DNA from: Hetaerina americana
Taxonomy: Eukaryota > Arthropoda > Insecta > Odonata > Calopterygidae
Assembly: GCA_022747635.1 (NCBI GenBank)
Contig: JAKTNV010000002.1
Coordinates: forward strand, 110,704,869 to 110,768,868
DNA length: 64,000 bases
Direction of reading: 5' to 3'
Under the pieces are notes generated by a model. It had not been told where the DNA came from, ran no database searches, and saw only the letters and a list, made by a program, of their open reading frames with translations. Position numbers and translations under genes: made by a program. Position 1 is the first letter of the stretch; each line of letters opens with the position of its first letter. Of this stretch, positions 15,101 through 24,290 are shown piece after piece.

Positions 15101-15392
15101 AGGTGGTTTCCCGTTGCCTTCCTCAATAGTGTTTTTAACGTGACACCATCACTTACCGTCCGCCCCACTGGGGTCAGACGCCATTGCAGCCGCCTCACTG
15201 AGGAACAGACGAAAATCCGAGGTTCGAGTCCCGGTCAAGGAAATGTTTTTACTCTTGTGATCCGTTCGATTCCGCCTTCCCCACCTCTATTGTGTTCGTC
15301 CTTTATATAGTATGTGTTCCTATCCCTTTTCCTTATATCTGTTTCTGTATATATGAGTATTTATTCGCCATTTGGCGGGATTTCGTGTTTGA

Positions 15393-15465
<73 letters not shown>

Positions 15466-18140
15466 GATATACCCTTGAATAATTTAATTCGATTATTTGT
15501 AGACTTTACTTAGAAGTAAGTAGATTAGAATGATAGTAATAGTTATACATTTACTGACATTCTATGCATTACATAGTTAAACATTTACTGACATTCTATG
15601 CATGTCTTTTGATTTAATTTTAAGGGACTGTGTTTGGAGTTGTTGTGTTGAGCAACAAATTGAAAATTCCTGATGCTACCCTCACTGCAACTGTTTACCT
15701 GATGAAAGTCATTTCATCAGGTATTAGAGCTTTCGCCACTCAGCCTTGGATGATGTACTGTAGTAAGTGTAATTCATATCTCTTATTTGAGGTTCCCAGC
15801 TTATTTTTGCATTCCAAAATTCAAGATTTACAGTTGATTTTCAAATCAACAAAATTTGTTCTCTTCGTTTGTCTTACATCAGTGTTGATATTTAACTCTT
15901 AACTCAACCTATTTTTGAAAATTGAAATGTCTTGAAACTTTTGATGACGTTACTCTGGTCCTGAAATCCTCCCCACATTGATTTTTACAAATGAAAAAAG
16001 TGAACCACCTTTAGAGTGATTCCAATTCCTCTGACAAAGATGTCCCTACCAGGAGCAGTCATCATTGCTCCATGGCGTGCCTTTAAAAGGGTCATCAGAA
16101 CATGTTTATTCTTCAAATAGGTCAAGTTGTAATCCTAGGGAACTAATATTCATTGTATATTGTAAATATATAAATCGGTTTTTACAGAAAGAAACCATTG
16201 CAGATTATTTCTCCCTGTCGAATTTAGTATTGCTGCATTTCGATTGAAGAAATCAACAGAGGAAAACCTCTTAATAGTCGTTTCTTAGTCTTAACAAACT
16301 TTAAAAACAACCATCTTCTTAAAATCCAAGGATCATCCTGTTCAGGGTGAATTACTCAAGTATATTTTTAAAATTTCACATTAATATTTCAAGATATTTT
16401 CAAAAAAATTTGTTGTGTGCCTAAATATTGGATTTGTTAATTTTCAGGTAGTGTAATTGCAATATTTGGGGATACTGCCTCTCCAGTATCCCGATCTATT
16501 TTATCCAAGAGTGTACCACAAGATGAATTAGGTAAGTTTAGTGCTCAAAATGTAATTGGCTTAAATTGAAATCCCCCAGAGAGAATGCACAAAGTAATGC
16601 TCCTTCTGAAATTAACTAGCAAATGTTAAAAAAGGAGGTTGTGCAGGTTGGTTCCTCAATGAAAGAATATTCCCAGGCACATTTTCTCAATGTTGCAAGT
16701 CTATCAAATGGATTTTTTTAGGTCATACAGATTTGTGTGATGACAATAAAATAACCATTCTAATTATTCATCTCATCAAATATTTTGCATAATAAGTGAA
16801 GTGTAGAATATGAAATGGAAATATTAAATTTCCATTTGAAATTAGAGGATAAAAGTTGATATTTACCTTTGAGAAATGGATTCCCAGTGCTATTCCCCAT
16901 CATGAAATTCTCTAGTATAATTTAATATTTAATAGCACTGATGCTCATAGTGATTGATTTTGGTGAAAACCAAAATATAAAGTTGTAAGGTGCCACAAGG
17001 TATGAGAGGCATTGTTCTGTTCTCAGATAGTTTAGGTCATTAATCAATATTGAAATTTGTTAAGTCCAGATATTTAAGCCTCTTTACAGAACTTCTTTTG
17101 TTACATGTCCAATCAAATGCCAGGTTTTTGCTGCTCTCAGTGATGGAAGATGATAAACACTCAATATATTATATTTGTTGTTTTGACTATGATCCCCAAC
17201 TATCCTAAATGCAGTTTTAATGTTTTCAAAGGTGATGAGCAAATTACTACTTCTGTACAAAGGTAATATATTCTGTGCTGTTTATGCTACCTACATAATT
17301 CAATTTTGGAGCATATTGATCCTTTAAAAAGGAAAAAATCTCATGTGTTGTCTTTGCATCTCAATTGGGACTTCATGAAGAGAGATGACAGATATGTACT
17401 TGTGTGTTATGTAGGGCTTATCAGTGTATGCACATCCCAAAAAGTTTGTGGTTGAACCTTTAGCCGGACAGCATCTCATGTTGAGAGTGAGAGGCACCAT
17501 TGTTATTCATTCGTCACCTTAAATTTCATATTCCTTTTTTGTCAAGCATTTGTGATCTTGGGTGCTTTTTCTGTAATGATATGATTTGGTAAAGAGGTCA
17601 TACTGTTCAGCTAATGCTTCTCATGGCAAAGGCTGTCTCATGGATATCATATCCTGCCATCCTTGAACTAATTCAAGTTTATTGTATGTGTCATGCATAT
17701 TTTAAATTTGCTTGATTTTTTCCTGAATTTCAGGTAAAGTGTTTTCACTCACTGCCTCATTGGAAGCATTGACTCCTTTAGCTTCTTCGCCCCTTTACAC
17801 TCTACTTTACAACAAAACTCTGCACGCATTTCCCGGAGCATTTTTCATTCTGTCAGCTGGAATATTTTTCATTGACTTTGTGCTTCTTGGGTGAGTAATT
17901 ATATGTAATTTGTGGTGGTAATTATACATTCCTAGACATTACATGGTGATATTCCAAGTGCAAATTGCCTGATATTAATAATAATTTATCAAATTCTCTT
18001 TAATGCCATTTAAAGGCATTCATTTAATGAGTAACACATGTTAAATAATTACATATTTTTTTTAAAACAGCATCATTGGTCTTACGCAGCTCAAATACTC
18101 TAGACCTCAGCCACTGCAAGCTGAAGAAGAATGTACCTGA
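1726..18140 (+). CDS. SLC46-family transporter (MFS), 3' seven exons
   Basis: Multi-pass membrane transporter of the major facilitator superfamily, SLC46 type. Known relatives carry folates (SLC46A1), muropeptides and other small metabolites across plasma or lysosomal membranes, often with protons; the substrate here cannot be told. I join seven exons: 1726-2102, 2207-2335, 3099-3200, 15625-15762, 16448-16531, 17734-17890 and 18071-18140. All have GT/AG borders and matching phases and give about 351 residues ending in TGA. The family shows in LPAEYFLISSVPVALSGG, the RTLRLGF...GYYGVF stretch, a GESGLTFLYVREKFGW block after the central loop, and the C-terminal SLEALTPLASSPLYTLLYN and FPGAFFILSAG. 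Family members have roughly 450-500 residues, so about 100 N-terminal residues (first helices and start codon) lie left of the window. No frameshift or stop interrupts the joined frame, so the gene looks functional. Intron 3 is swollen to 12.4 kb by repeats. Confidence 0.88.
2207..2335 (+). CDS. SLC46-like exon b
   Basis: Encodes the end of the central loop and the next helix: KEMIETVFRNRPNGGRAI, then a hydrophobic run IIILCVIALASSIICYE. The acceptor is ttctcaaag and the donor is GAAG/gtaagt. The phase joins exon a through a split GGT codon. Confidence 0.85.
3099..3200 (+). CDS. SLC46-like exon c
   Basis: Encodes GESGLTFLYVREKFGWKIQE and a following helix. This conserved SLC46 block comes just after the central loop. 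The acceptor is ccttacag and the donor is TTTG/gtaagt. The very long intron 3 follows. Confidence 0.87.
3640..3790. repeat. Solitary partial unit of the ~313 bp satellite
   Basis: Contains the aaattatgcataaaacaac block followed by a ttttgtttta and gtttgaggtgtt sequence, as in the three tandem units at 4700-5615. It stands about 1 kb away from that array. Confidence 0.6.
4700..5620. repeat. Tandem satellite, three ~313 bp units
   Basis: The marker tcgaaaaaa...atgcttccag occurs at about 4701, 5017 and 5327, and ttatgcata at 4864, 5181 and 5491. The period is therefore 310-317 bp. Units are clearly related but diverged. Each ends with caccacgaa-agtgccaa. The last unit runs into (TA)n. Intronic in the SLC46-like gene. 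Confidence 0.8.
5638..5825. repeat. (TA)n tracts left of the palindrome
   Basis: Two runs of alternating TA (about 5638-5667 and 5766-5825), separated by a related TA-rich stretch. They produce spurious IYIYIY reading frames on both strands. Confidence 0.9.
5881..6096. repeat. Perfect 216 bp palindrome with no spacer
   Basis: Centre is between 5988 and 5989 in CTGCAG. The 108 bases on the left (5881-5988) are the exact reverse complement of 5989-6096. Each arm also contains a small internal hairpin (gacgga...tccgtc). Identical ORFs starting MTAVITSISSEEDGLF occur on both strands because of the symmetry; they are not genes. It is flanked on both sides by (TA)n. Confidence 0.92.
6096..6152. 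repeat. (TA)n tract right of the palindrome
   Basis: About 56 bp of alternating TA directly abutting the right palindrome arm and leading to the 3' end of RTE copy A. Confidence 0.9.
6164..9024 (-). mobile_element. RTE-type LINE, tandem copy A (dead)
   Basis: Minus-strand non-LTR retrotransposon of the RTE/BovB-like type, often annotated in insects as craniofacial development protein 2-like. The endonuclease ORF (9030-7972) shows ETWNVRT, LCEVRWK, GDWNATVG, LDYILVRHRF and DSEHNLV. Reverse transcriptase follows in pieces: 7804-7184 (ENIPAELLK, FVDFEKAFDRENW), 7196-6984 (RQGCPLSPLLFNLYAEEMIE), 6965-6480 (YADDQALV) and a tail to 6251. A TGA after KIKCNK, a TAG before the RT, frameshifts, and a TAG after EEMIEEA break the protein. 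The 5' leader is missing. Its last ~100 bp at the 3' end (6164-6260) differ from copies B and C, while the body is nearly identical. Confidence 0.9.
9025..9096. repeat. 72 bp spacer between RTE copies A and B
   Basis: Non-RTE sequence (agcaaatccagaaatgttta... ending in a T-run) joining the truncated 5' end of copy A to the 3' end of copy B. The same 72 bp recurs at 11967-12038, so it is part of the duplicated unit. Confidence 0.85.
9097..11966 (-). mobile_element. RTE-type LINE, tandem copy B (dead)
   Basis: Same layout as copy A, shifted by exactly 2942 bp: endonuclease 11972-10914, RT pieces 10746-10126, 10138-9926 and 9907-9422, tail to 9193. It carries the same stop codons and frameshifts as copies A and C and the same 5' truncation as A. 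A handful of single-base differences separate the copies. Its 3' UTR equals that of copy C rather than A. Confidence 0.9.
11967..12038. repeat. 72 bp spacer between RTE copies B and C
   Basis: Repeats the 9025-9096 spacer, 2942 bp downstream. The identical junction shows the tandem arose by DNA duplication. Confidence 0.85.
12039..15210 (-). mobile_element. RTE-type LINE, tandem copy C, longest (3.17 kb, dead)
   Basis: The most complete copy, close to the ~3.2 kb usual for RTE elements. The first ORF (15077-13857, 406 residues) begins MMDYTEILSPGNYG and leads into the endonuclease (ETWNVRT, GDWNATVG, LDYILV). RT pieces follow at 13689-13090, 13080-12868 and 12849-12364. It carries the same TGA, TAGs and frameshifts as A and B. 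A T-run of 8 instead of 7 near 13134 adds a private 1 bp indel, making the later offset 2943. The 5' end at 15210 abuts a tRNA-like sequence and is shorter than the leader of the copy at 1-590, so it is probably 5'-truncated. Confidence 0.9.
15211..15395 (+). mobile_element. Probable tRNA-derived SINE fragment
   Basis: Right after the RTE 5' end comes aaaatccgag then GGTTCGAGTCC, a good RNA polymerase III B box, then an unrelated ~170 bp body that ends in (TA)n. B box, anonymous body and simple-repeat tail in that order is how tRNA-derived SINEs are built. The A box half is absent, apparently replaced by the RTE sequence. I see no second copy in the window to confirm the family. Confidence 0.4.
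15398..15462. repeat. (TA)n tract
   Basis: About 64 bp of alternating TA at the end of the SINE-like fragment, in intron 3 of the transporter gene. Confidence 0.9.
15625..15762 (+). CDS. SLC46-like exon d
   Basis: Encodes GTVFGVVVLSNKLKIPDATL and then TATVYLMKVISSGIRAFA, two helices of the C-terminal MFS half. Donor is TGTA/gtaagtg. The phase fits exon c across the 12.4 kb intron, which supports both exons belonging to one gene. Confidence 0.85.
16040..16155 (-). mobile_element. Diverged RTE leader fragment
   Basis: ccctaccaggagca followed by attgctcc, a cat-ag-ac pattern and ggtcaagttgtaatcc parallels 488-585 at the left edge of the window, with many substitutions. It is a solo piece of the RTE 5' leader in intron 4 of the transporter gene. 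Confidence 0.45.
16448..16531 (+). CDS. SLC46-like exon e
   Basis: Encodes a short helix and the conserved PVSRSILSKSVPQDELG loop; SLC46 relatives have a similar SR-S-(L/M)LSKLVP-DELGK pattern there. The acceptor is ttttcag and the donor is TTAG/gtaagt. Confidence 0.86.
16532..17733 (+). other. SLC46-like intron 5, nothing else seen
   Basis: AT-rich intron between exons e and f, with canonical gtaagt and tttcag borders. I see no repeat family shared with the rest of the window and no hidden exon. Confidence 0.6.
17734..17890 (+). CDS. SLC46-like exon f
   Basis: Encodes KVFSLTASLEALTPLASSPL followed by the FPGAFFILSAGIFF helix. This is the strongest SLC46 signature in the gene. Donor is TTGG/gtgagt, leaving a GG that is completed by C in the last exon. 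Confidence 0.88.
18071..18140 (+). CDS. SLC46-like last exon
   Basis: Completes the last helix (GIIGLTQLKYSR) and a short acidic cytoplasmic tail ending EAEEECT-like before TGA at 18138-18140. The acceptor is tttaaaacag. Confidence 0.82.
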
Positions 18141-18800
18141 TTGATTGCCTGCGAATACTTACTTCAATGCCAAATATTAGTTGTTCACACTTTTTTACTT
18201 GAAGTCAAAGTGCCTTAAGCTATTTACTTGTACGTGGCCATTGAAATATTTATTTGTCTTATTAATGATTTTTTTGTATCACGTGAGGATTTCTACTCAC
18301 TCAGAAGTGCAATATTTTCAGCTATTTTACTAGTGATGTGTTTCTAATGTAATTTAAACATAAGGTTAGGCACCTGGAAAGTAACTGCAATTTACCTACA
18401 ATGGTCCTACCCTACAATGGTCTTTTTAAAAAACCAAAAAATCTATGCTTTAGGGACTTTACATGTAATGGGTAAATTTCTGGGTAATGCTGATAGAATT
18501 TTTTTCCAGCAATGGAGATAGTTCATTGCATAACAAAATTGTGCCACTCAGAAGTTGTTTGTTGAAGTATAGTGCAAGCTCAGCAAAGTCATTTGACGCT
18601 AAATTTGAGCTTACTAAAGCTTTAAGTTGGTAGATAAATCTTCAACCGATGATCCATATATCATTTTAATAAAACACTGTAGAGTTTTTCTATTAATTAT
18701 TATATATTTTCATAATTATTTTCTTGGTGGGTCATGCATAGAGTGTTTTAGTACTTTGAAATAAAAGTACGTACTGCAGAAAACAATAATGTTGCTCTTG
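18141..18800 (+). other. Probable 3' UTR of the SLC46-like gene
   Basis: AT-rich, stop-rich sequence after the TGA with two canonical polyadenylation signals (AATAAA at 18668-18673 and 18760-18765). Either could define the transcript end. The exact cleavage site cannot be seen from sequence alone. Confidence 0.45.
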
Positions 18801-21800
18801 TCACTATCAGGTTAGGGGTTTCACTCTGCATCTTCAAAATGATATTTGTTGTTGATGTCAACTATTTACTATTTTTTCAGCTATTTATATGTAATAATTA
18901 AGTTCAATAACACACTTTATTGTTTGCTTTTTACACAAAATATTTGCTCATACTTATGTGAATGTATCAAAGTAATCTTAGTTTTGATACAATTACACAT
19001 ATTGACTGTTAAAAAAAATAAATTTTATTCTATGAAAAAATTTATTGAATCGAGTAGATGATTAGAAATTACCTTGGATGCATTTTTCTTTCCATTCTAG
19101 ACTCTATTTTTAAATTTGATCATGCGTCTTATTTAGTCCATTTTTTCTGATTCTCTGTTTGAATTATTCTCTTTTAAGGATGTTGCTTAAATGATTCCAT
19201 CAATTTTTTTGGAGCTAGTCTGAATGGACACCTCATATTTCAATGGTGCATCTCATGGCCTCAAAGTTCACGTATTCATGGTTAACTAATTGGGGAAGAC
19301 GGTTCTTGTGCTGATGAAACATTCTTGCTATCACCATTTAACTCTCTTACATTCTAAATCCAGTTATTTTTAAATATTTTATTCAGGCAGTAAACACTAC
19401 TGTTATTTTTAAAGTGTTAGGTCTACTGATTATAATTGAATCTGATGATAAATAATGCATTACAAAATCATACACTTTTCTAGAGTTAGGCTTTTCATGA
19501 GAAAAATATCCAAGAGAAGTTTTGCTCCTGAGTTCATGGGCACTTCACATATTTGTGTTCATGCATGCGTTCATGAACTATATCCATTATATTTTGTATG
19601 CAGTACGATTCTGAATAGTGTGAAGAGAGAGAAGAGTGATAAGCAGTGTTGTGGACGTACTGACTGGATTTGGCACTGATACTTAATAGTTGATCAATCG
19701 CAAATTTGGCAATAACCCGAGGTCCATTAATCTTGATTTGAACGGAGTGCACCACGACGTGACGAGAGAAGAAAAGAGCCTGATCGTCACCCCCTCTCAA
19801 ATAAGCTATATTTTACTGGTAATTTTCTATTTTATCCTTTTAGACATCTGTAGTATGTCCAGCCATTCGTAAATCCACGCCGCTATATATCTAGTTTACA
19901 TCAAGGCTGTGGTTTCGAAGTTGGCAGTTTTTTATGTTCCCAACTTCTTTTTGAATGAACATTTTTATATTCGAATAAATCGTTTCTTGTAAACTGATCA
20001 AGGCATTCTTGGGTTATTTCCATCAAAATGGTAATCTAGGATGAGGCGGAACGTAATATCAAGCATTCAAATTTCAATAATACAATTTTAAGCTCCAAAA
20101 ATCAGTTATTTCTGAAGAAAATTGAGGACGTGCAAGACAGTATCGAAGAACAAAAATAACGTCCAAAATCCAATATGATTAGGTTTGATGTTTAAAATTC
20201 GGCCGCCAAATTTGAAGAGAAGACTGCATCTTTCTCACTGTTTGCCTGCTTCTTCGGGTGACTGCGGTTGACGTAATTTTTCTCGTATATGTGTACACTT
20301 TTCCTACGTTTAACAATGATATATCTTCATAAAACCAGGAATTTGGGATTGTATCCGGACTGCGAGCCTGGAAAAAAACGTTTCTTTTCCGCCGCAGTTC
20401 GTGCTGTCTGGCTCTAGCCATTTTTCATGACAGTTCGGTGGGTACCTGCATCAAAAAATCTGTACCAATTGGGAGGGAGGTTGGTACCTCCTTTCGATTG
20501 AACTATGTCAGATTATTGCTGTCGGTTCCGGTGTTTATATCTGTTCTCAGAGCCTTGCAGGACGCCTTTTAGCCGCCCCCCGTCGATGTATTAATTATAT
20601 CTGCCATTTTACTAGTTCGGAGTAACCGCGACTGACATTTGGATGAAAATAATTTTTGACATTCCACGAAAACTTTTACAGGGATTTTCATCAAATGATT
20701 TCCTCCCATTTCGTGTGTTTCACTTCCAACAAAAATATGGACATTCGGGCGCATGGGTTAACTTGAATTATGCTTAAATTTAAAAATTACTAGGCTCGTT
20801 CAGATGGCTCCATGTCTCTAAAGCGACATTACTCTCATTTATTTTCCCATGAGTACAAATTGCAATCCAAAAAACACTCATTTCTCCCTGGGGGCATTTC
20901 AAGTGACAGATGAGTTGTTTTCTCCTCGGATCGGCTTGTATCCATCAGCGCGGTTGTGGCCCACTCAGCGCGCTGCACACGCGCTCAACGCACACTCAAC
21001 GCGCCTTCTACAGCAGGTTCAGTTAACGAGTGATGTGGCCTGCGCTCGGGAGAATCGAAAACTGAAAATCGCGACCTCGTAAAAGTACTTTGAGGAGCTT
21101 GTTGTATTCTCGTTTCGTCTCTTTTTTATTAGACGGTTAACTTTTTATTCTTAAGCATTTTGCTACCTTCATTCTCTATAACTCTTCCATAAACTTAGGA
21201 TTTCACTAGCAGCAAATCGGGAATAACATCGGGAAACCTCTTTTAGCGGGAACTTCGATATTTTTCTAATTCTGGAAAAGTTGTACAATTTCGCTAGTTT
21301 ACCGCTGATATGCCCTGCCTCAGGTATTTTAAATGCCAAATTTCCTATGGAACTTGGCATATACAGACAGACCCTGAATATAGTCAAGAGTATGCAAACA
21401 AATGTCGACCAGCACGCAGGGTATGGAGCTCAAAATAGAAAACTATGCGAAACGAGTTCTAAAGTCGATTTTGTTCAAGCTTATTTAGCAATTGCATTGG
21501 TGAAAGAGCAAATTAGGTGTGGTAATTTCTAATTTTCCAAAATACTCCGGCCGACAATTCAGTTTTTTACAAATGAAGTCTAACTGCTTGTAAAAAATGT
21601 GGTCTATTTTCTAGCATGCCACTTCCTGCTCATTTTTTTCTTATGAATATGTAACTGATTGCGGATAGGAATTCGTAGAAAAATGAATAAAAGGGATATC
21701 ATTAACTAATTTAAATGACGGGTGAATACTGGCAAATGATTTTTCATCTCACTTGGGAAAGTGCGTATTTAAAATAAGTGTAAAGAAACGTCATGTAGTA

Positions 21801-22180
21801 TTTTCTAAATTTAAAGAAGCTCATTTCTGTGTTCTCCAAATTTGTGAGCTGTGTATGGGATGCCAGTCTTAAATACCTGGTCTTGAGAAAAAAAAACATA
21901 TATCAATGGTATTTTCGCTCATTCACCGTTTTAACGATATCGTATGCGGAAGAAGGCGCAGATTCAGAATTGGCTGGCTCCCTTTGTCATAACGTTTACG
22001 TCGTAACAGTATTTAAAGCCTCTAACGAAATCGGTCTATTTTCACTGAATCAAAAATGTCGAAGCTATTAAAACTGAAAGAATGAAGGGTCACACACACT
22101 CTCCTATATAAGAGAGAGAAAGAGGATTCATACTGAATTTGCCGCAATAAATCGTGAAGAACGCGACATGTACACACATA
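18801..22180. other. Intergenic, no gene recognised
   Basis: No ORF here resembles a known family and none exceeds about 90 residues. A CpG-rich patch at about 20950-21070 contains short repeats of cgctcaacgc-type sequence and could be regulatory, but I see no core promoter. A short (CA)n/GA-rich stretch lies at 22090-22125 just before the mariner element. Confidence 0.4.
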
Positions 22181-22933
22181 CGAGGGTCATCCGGAAAGTA
22201 GTACCCGTTCGTGCCGCATGAAGTGCTGACGACGCGAGTAGCCGCTGGACGAGGTCAGATAGCTTCAGTGGCTTGTCTGCCTTCTCTGAGCCAAGTTGCG
22301 TGACGCTAGCATTGCCTGTGTTGTTTCTGTGATTGTTTACAATGTTTAAAAAAATTGAGAACGCCGCCAGTTGTGAAGTGAGGGCAGTGGTTAAATTCCT
22401 CAATGCAAGAAACGTTCGCCCATGTGATATTCATCGCCAATTAAAGGAGGTGTATGGAGACAATGTAATGGACGAGTCGTCTGTTCGGCGGTGGTGTCGC
22501 AACTTCAACATGGGGAGGGGGAACACACACGACGATGAGCGTTCGGAGAGACCGTCTGTCATTACAGACCAACTGGTGAGCTCAGTTGACGAATTCGTGA
22601 GGAACGATCGGCGCGTCACAATTGATGACATCTGTGAGCATTTTCCCAATGTTTCTCGAACAATTGTTCATGAAATTGTTAAACACCATCTGCATTATGC
22701 AAAAATTTGTGCAAGATGGGTCCCTCGCGTATCTCAATGAGCTGGCGGCGAAGGACTATGCAGCAGGAATACAGAAACTTGTCACACGTTATGACAAATG
22801 CCTTAATTTGCTTGGAGATTATGTTGAGAAGTAGTTTAAAGTATCCTCTTTCAAATAAAATTTTTTATGTTTGTTAATATTTACTTTTGTGTCTTTATTT
22901 CACGAACGGGTACTACTTTCCGGATGACCCTCG
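22181..22933 (+). mobile_element. Internally deleted mariner element (753 bp)
   Basis: Perfect 33 bp terminal inverted repeats (22181-22213 and 22901-22933, beginning CGAGGGTCATCCGGAAAGTA) flanked by TA at 22179-22180 and 22934-22935, the mariner target duplication. Intact mariners are about 1.3 kb. Roughly 550 bp, including the whole catalytic region, is missing. Non-autonomous, but its ends should still be recognised by a matching transposase. Confidence 0.93.
22333..22834 (+). pseudogene. Mariner transposase remnant (DNA-binding part and C-terminus)
   Basis: ORF 22333-22740 (135 residues) is the N-terminal half of a mariner/SETMAR-type transposase: two helix-turn-helix units with the SSVRRWCRNFNMGR-like linker and VSRTIVHEIVKHHL. 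It reaches KICARWVPR, the point just before the catalytic domain, and then ends. An overlapping frame gives the C-terminus (AGIQKLVTRYDKCLNLLGDY) to 22834. All three DD34D aspartates are deleted. A truncated product could still bind the inverted repeats; that is inference. Confidence 0.85.
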
Positions 22934-22935
22934 TA

Positions 22936-24174
22936 CATATGTACGATGTATATGCAGAGATGGCTGCTCTCAGAGGGAACATCTTTGTGGAGTCAACTTC
23001 GTCCTAAATTCGATTTACAATGATTGCGATACTATAACGGTGGATGGTGATTTCGTCATCTGATTAGAAAATCTTTTGAATTCATAATAACTCCATTATG
23101 ATCAGATATGGCGGCATGAAATGTCCTAATAATACTTTGCTCATTTTGAAAAATGGTACAACCATATTAAATGTCGTCAATATAAATATTATTTAACATA
23201 TAAACATAAGTTCTTTAATGTAGTGAAGATTGTCACAAAATAATTCATCCAATGAGTTAAGTGGGTGAGCAAGTAATCAGGTATATATACCCTATTCTTG
23301 ACATTCGGGATACAGCCAAATTTAAACTGAGTTGGCAGACAGTCGTATGTTCACGTTATGAAATGCGTTGTAAGTTGATGATAGTCTACAATAAGTAGTA
23401 TTTAGATTTTATTTACCTCTTGTGGAGTAGTTATGGATGTTAGATATTAATTGGTAAGTTTCTATATTGACTTTCACGATAATCAGAGCCTTAAAAATGT
23501 ATACTAAATACAGTCATACCCAAACTTAATAAACAAAGATTTGCAGGAAACATGTGGTGGTATGTCAACTGCTTGCCCTCGTCTCCTCTTGAGTGCATTC
23601 ACCTATATAGTATTCACCTCTGCTTTAGTTGAAAAGCCAAGTGATATTGCTGAAATGAGTCCTTGACCAAAGTGACCATCTACTCCATTTGTGCATTTAT
23701 TCAATTACCACACAGGAACAACTTCATACTTTCCTGCGCAGACAATATTTTCAGATTGCCACCCAGACCATCGCTCTACCTTTTCTATTCAATGCAACAA
23801 AGAAACGCCACTCTTGCTGGAACACTTGAATCGTTCCTGTGGAGTGACAAACTGAGGAGGTCATACTTTCTTACATCATGAAGCTGATTCTCCTTAGAAT
23901 TTGGTTTTTGCTAGTCTGTCTTTCATGAAATCGACGTTTTTCTGAAATAATATTACTATTGGTACTACATGTTTAAGGCTTTTAGATACATGTGCATAGC
24001 AGATGCTACACTTCATTCTTTTATCTTAATTCTCTGAGAAGTCTGCAGCCATAAGGCCCTGAACAATTTTCAAATACTCTTTGGCATTCATCAGGTGTAC
24101 AGATTGATTTTGATAGGCATTGTAGTCATGATATTGAAGCTTTTGGGGATTTTAAATGTCTACGAAAATTATTA
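22936..24174. other. Intergenic; possible orphan core promoter at 23281
   Basis: No recognisable coding sequence. A TATA-like gtatatata at 23281-23289 is followed about 70 bp later by ATGAAATGCGTT then gtaagt, a layout seen in insect genes whose first exon codes only the first few residues of a signal peptide. No second exon is recognisable downstream, so this is only a hint. Confidence 0.25.
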
Positions 24175-24175
24175 T

Positions 24176-24290
24176 CAGGTAATCTATCGGTTAAGGTAGG
24201 TTTTGGACGGACACAGCTACCAAATTAATACATTGTTTCTCCAAACAAAAAACAACCCAACATCCTACCCTACAAGTGTCCTTTTACCTC
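24176..24290 (-). mobile_element. RTE 3' end, 5'-truncated copy
   Basis: caggtaatctatcggttaag and ggtaggtttt...acacagctaccaa match the 3' ends of RTE copies B and C (9097-9200, 12039-12140) with about 20% differences. Only the last ~115 bp is present, as usual for LINE insertions aborted early in reverse transcription. Confidence 0.65.

Larger units (their letters stand above)
3201..15624 (+). other. SLC46-like intron 3 (12.4 kb), filled with repeats
   Basis: Runs from the donor gtaagt at 3201 to the acceptor ttttaag at 15624. From left to right it holds ordinary AT-rich DNA, a ~313 bp satellite, (TA)n tracts with a perfect palindrome, three RTE copies in antisense orientation, a tRNA-like SINE fragment and another (TA)n tract. 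The transporter's other introns are 104 to 1202 bp, so repeats account for most of this length. Confidence 0.8.

Noticed and set aside
20179..21082. Small ORFs in a CpG-richer stretch
   Set aside because: No family match, no splice or promoter context, composition explains the openness.
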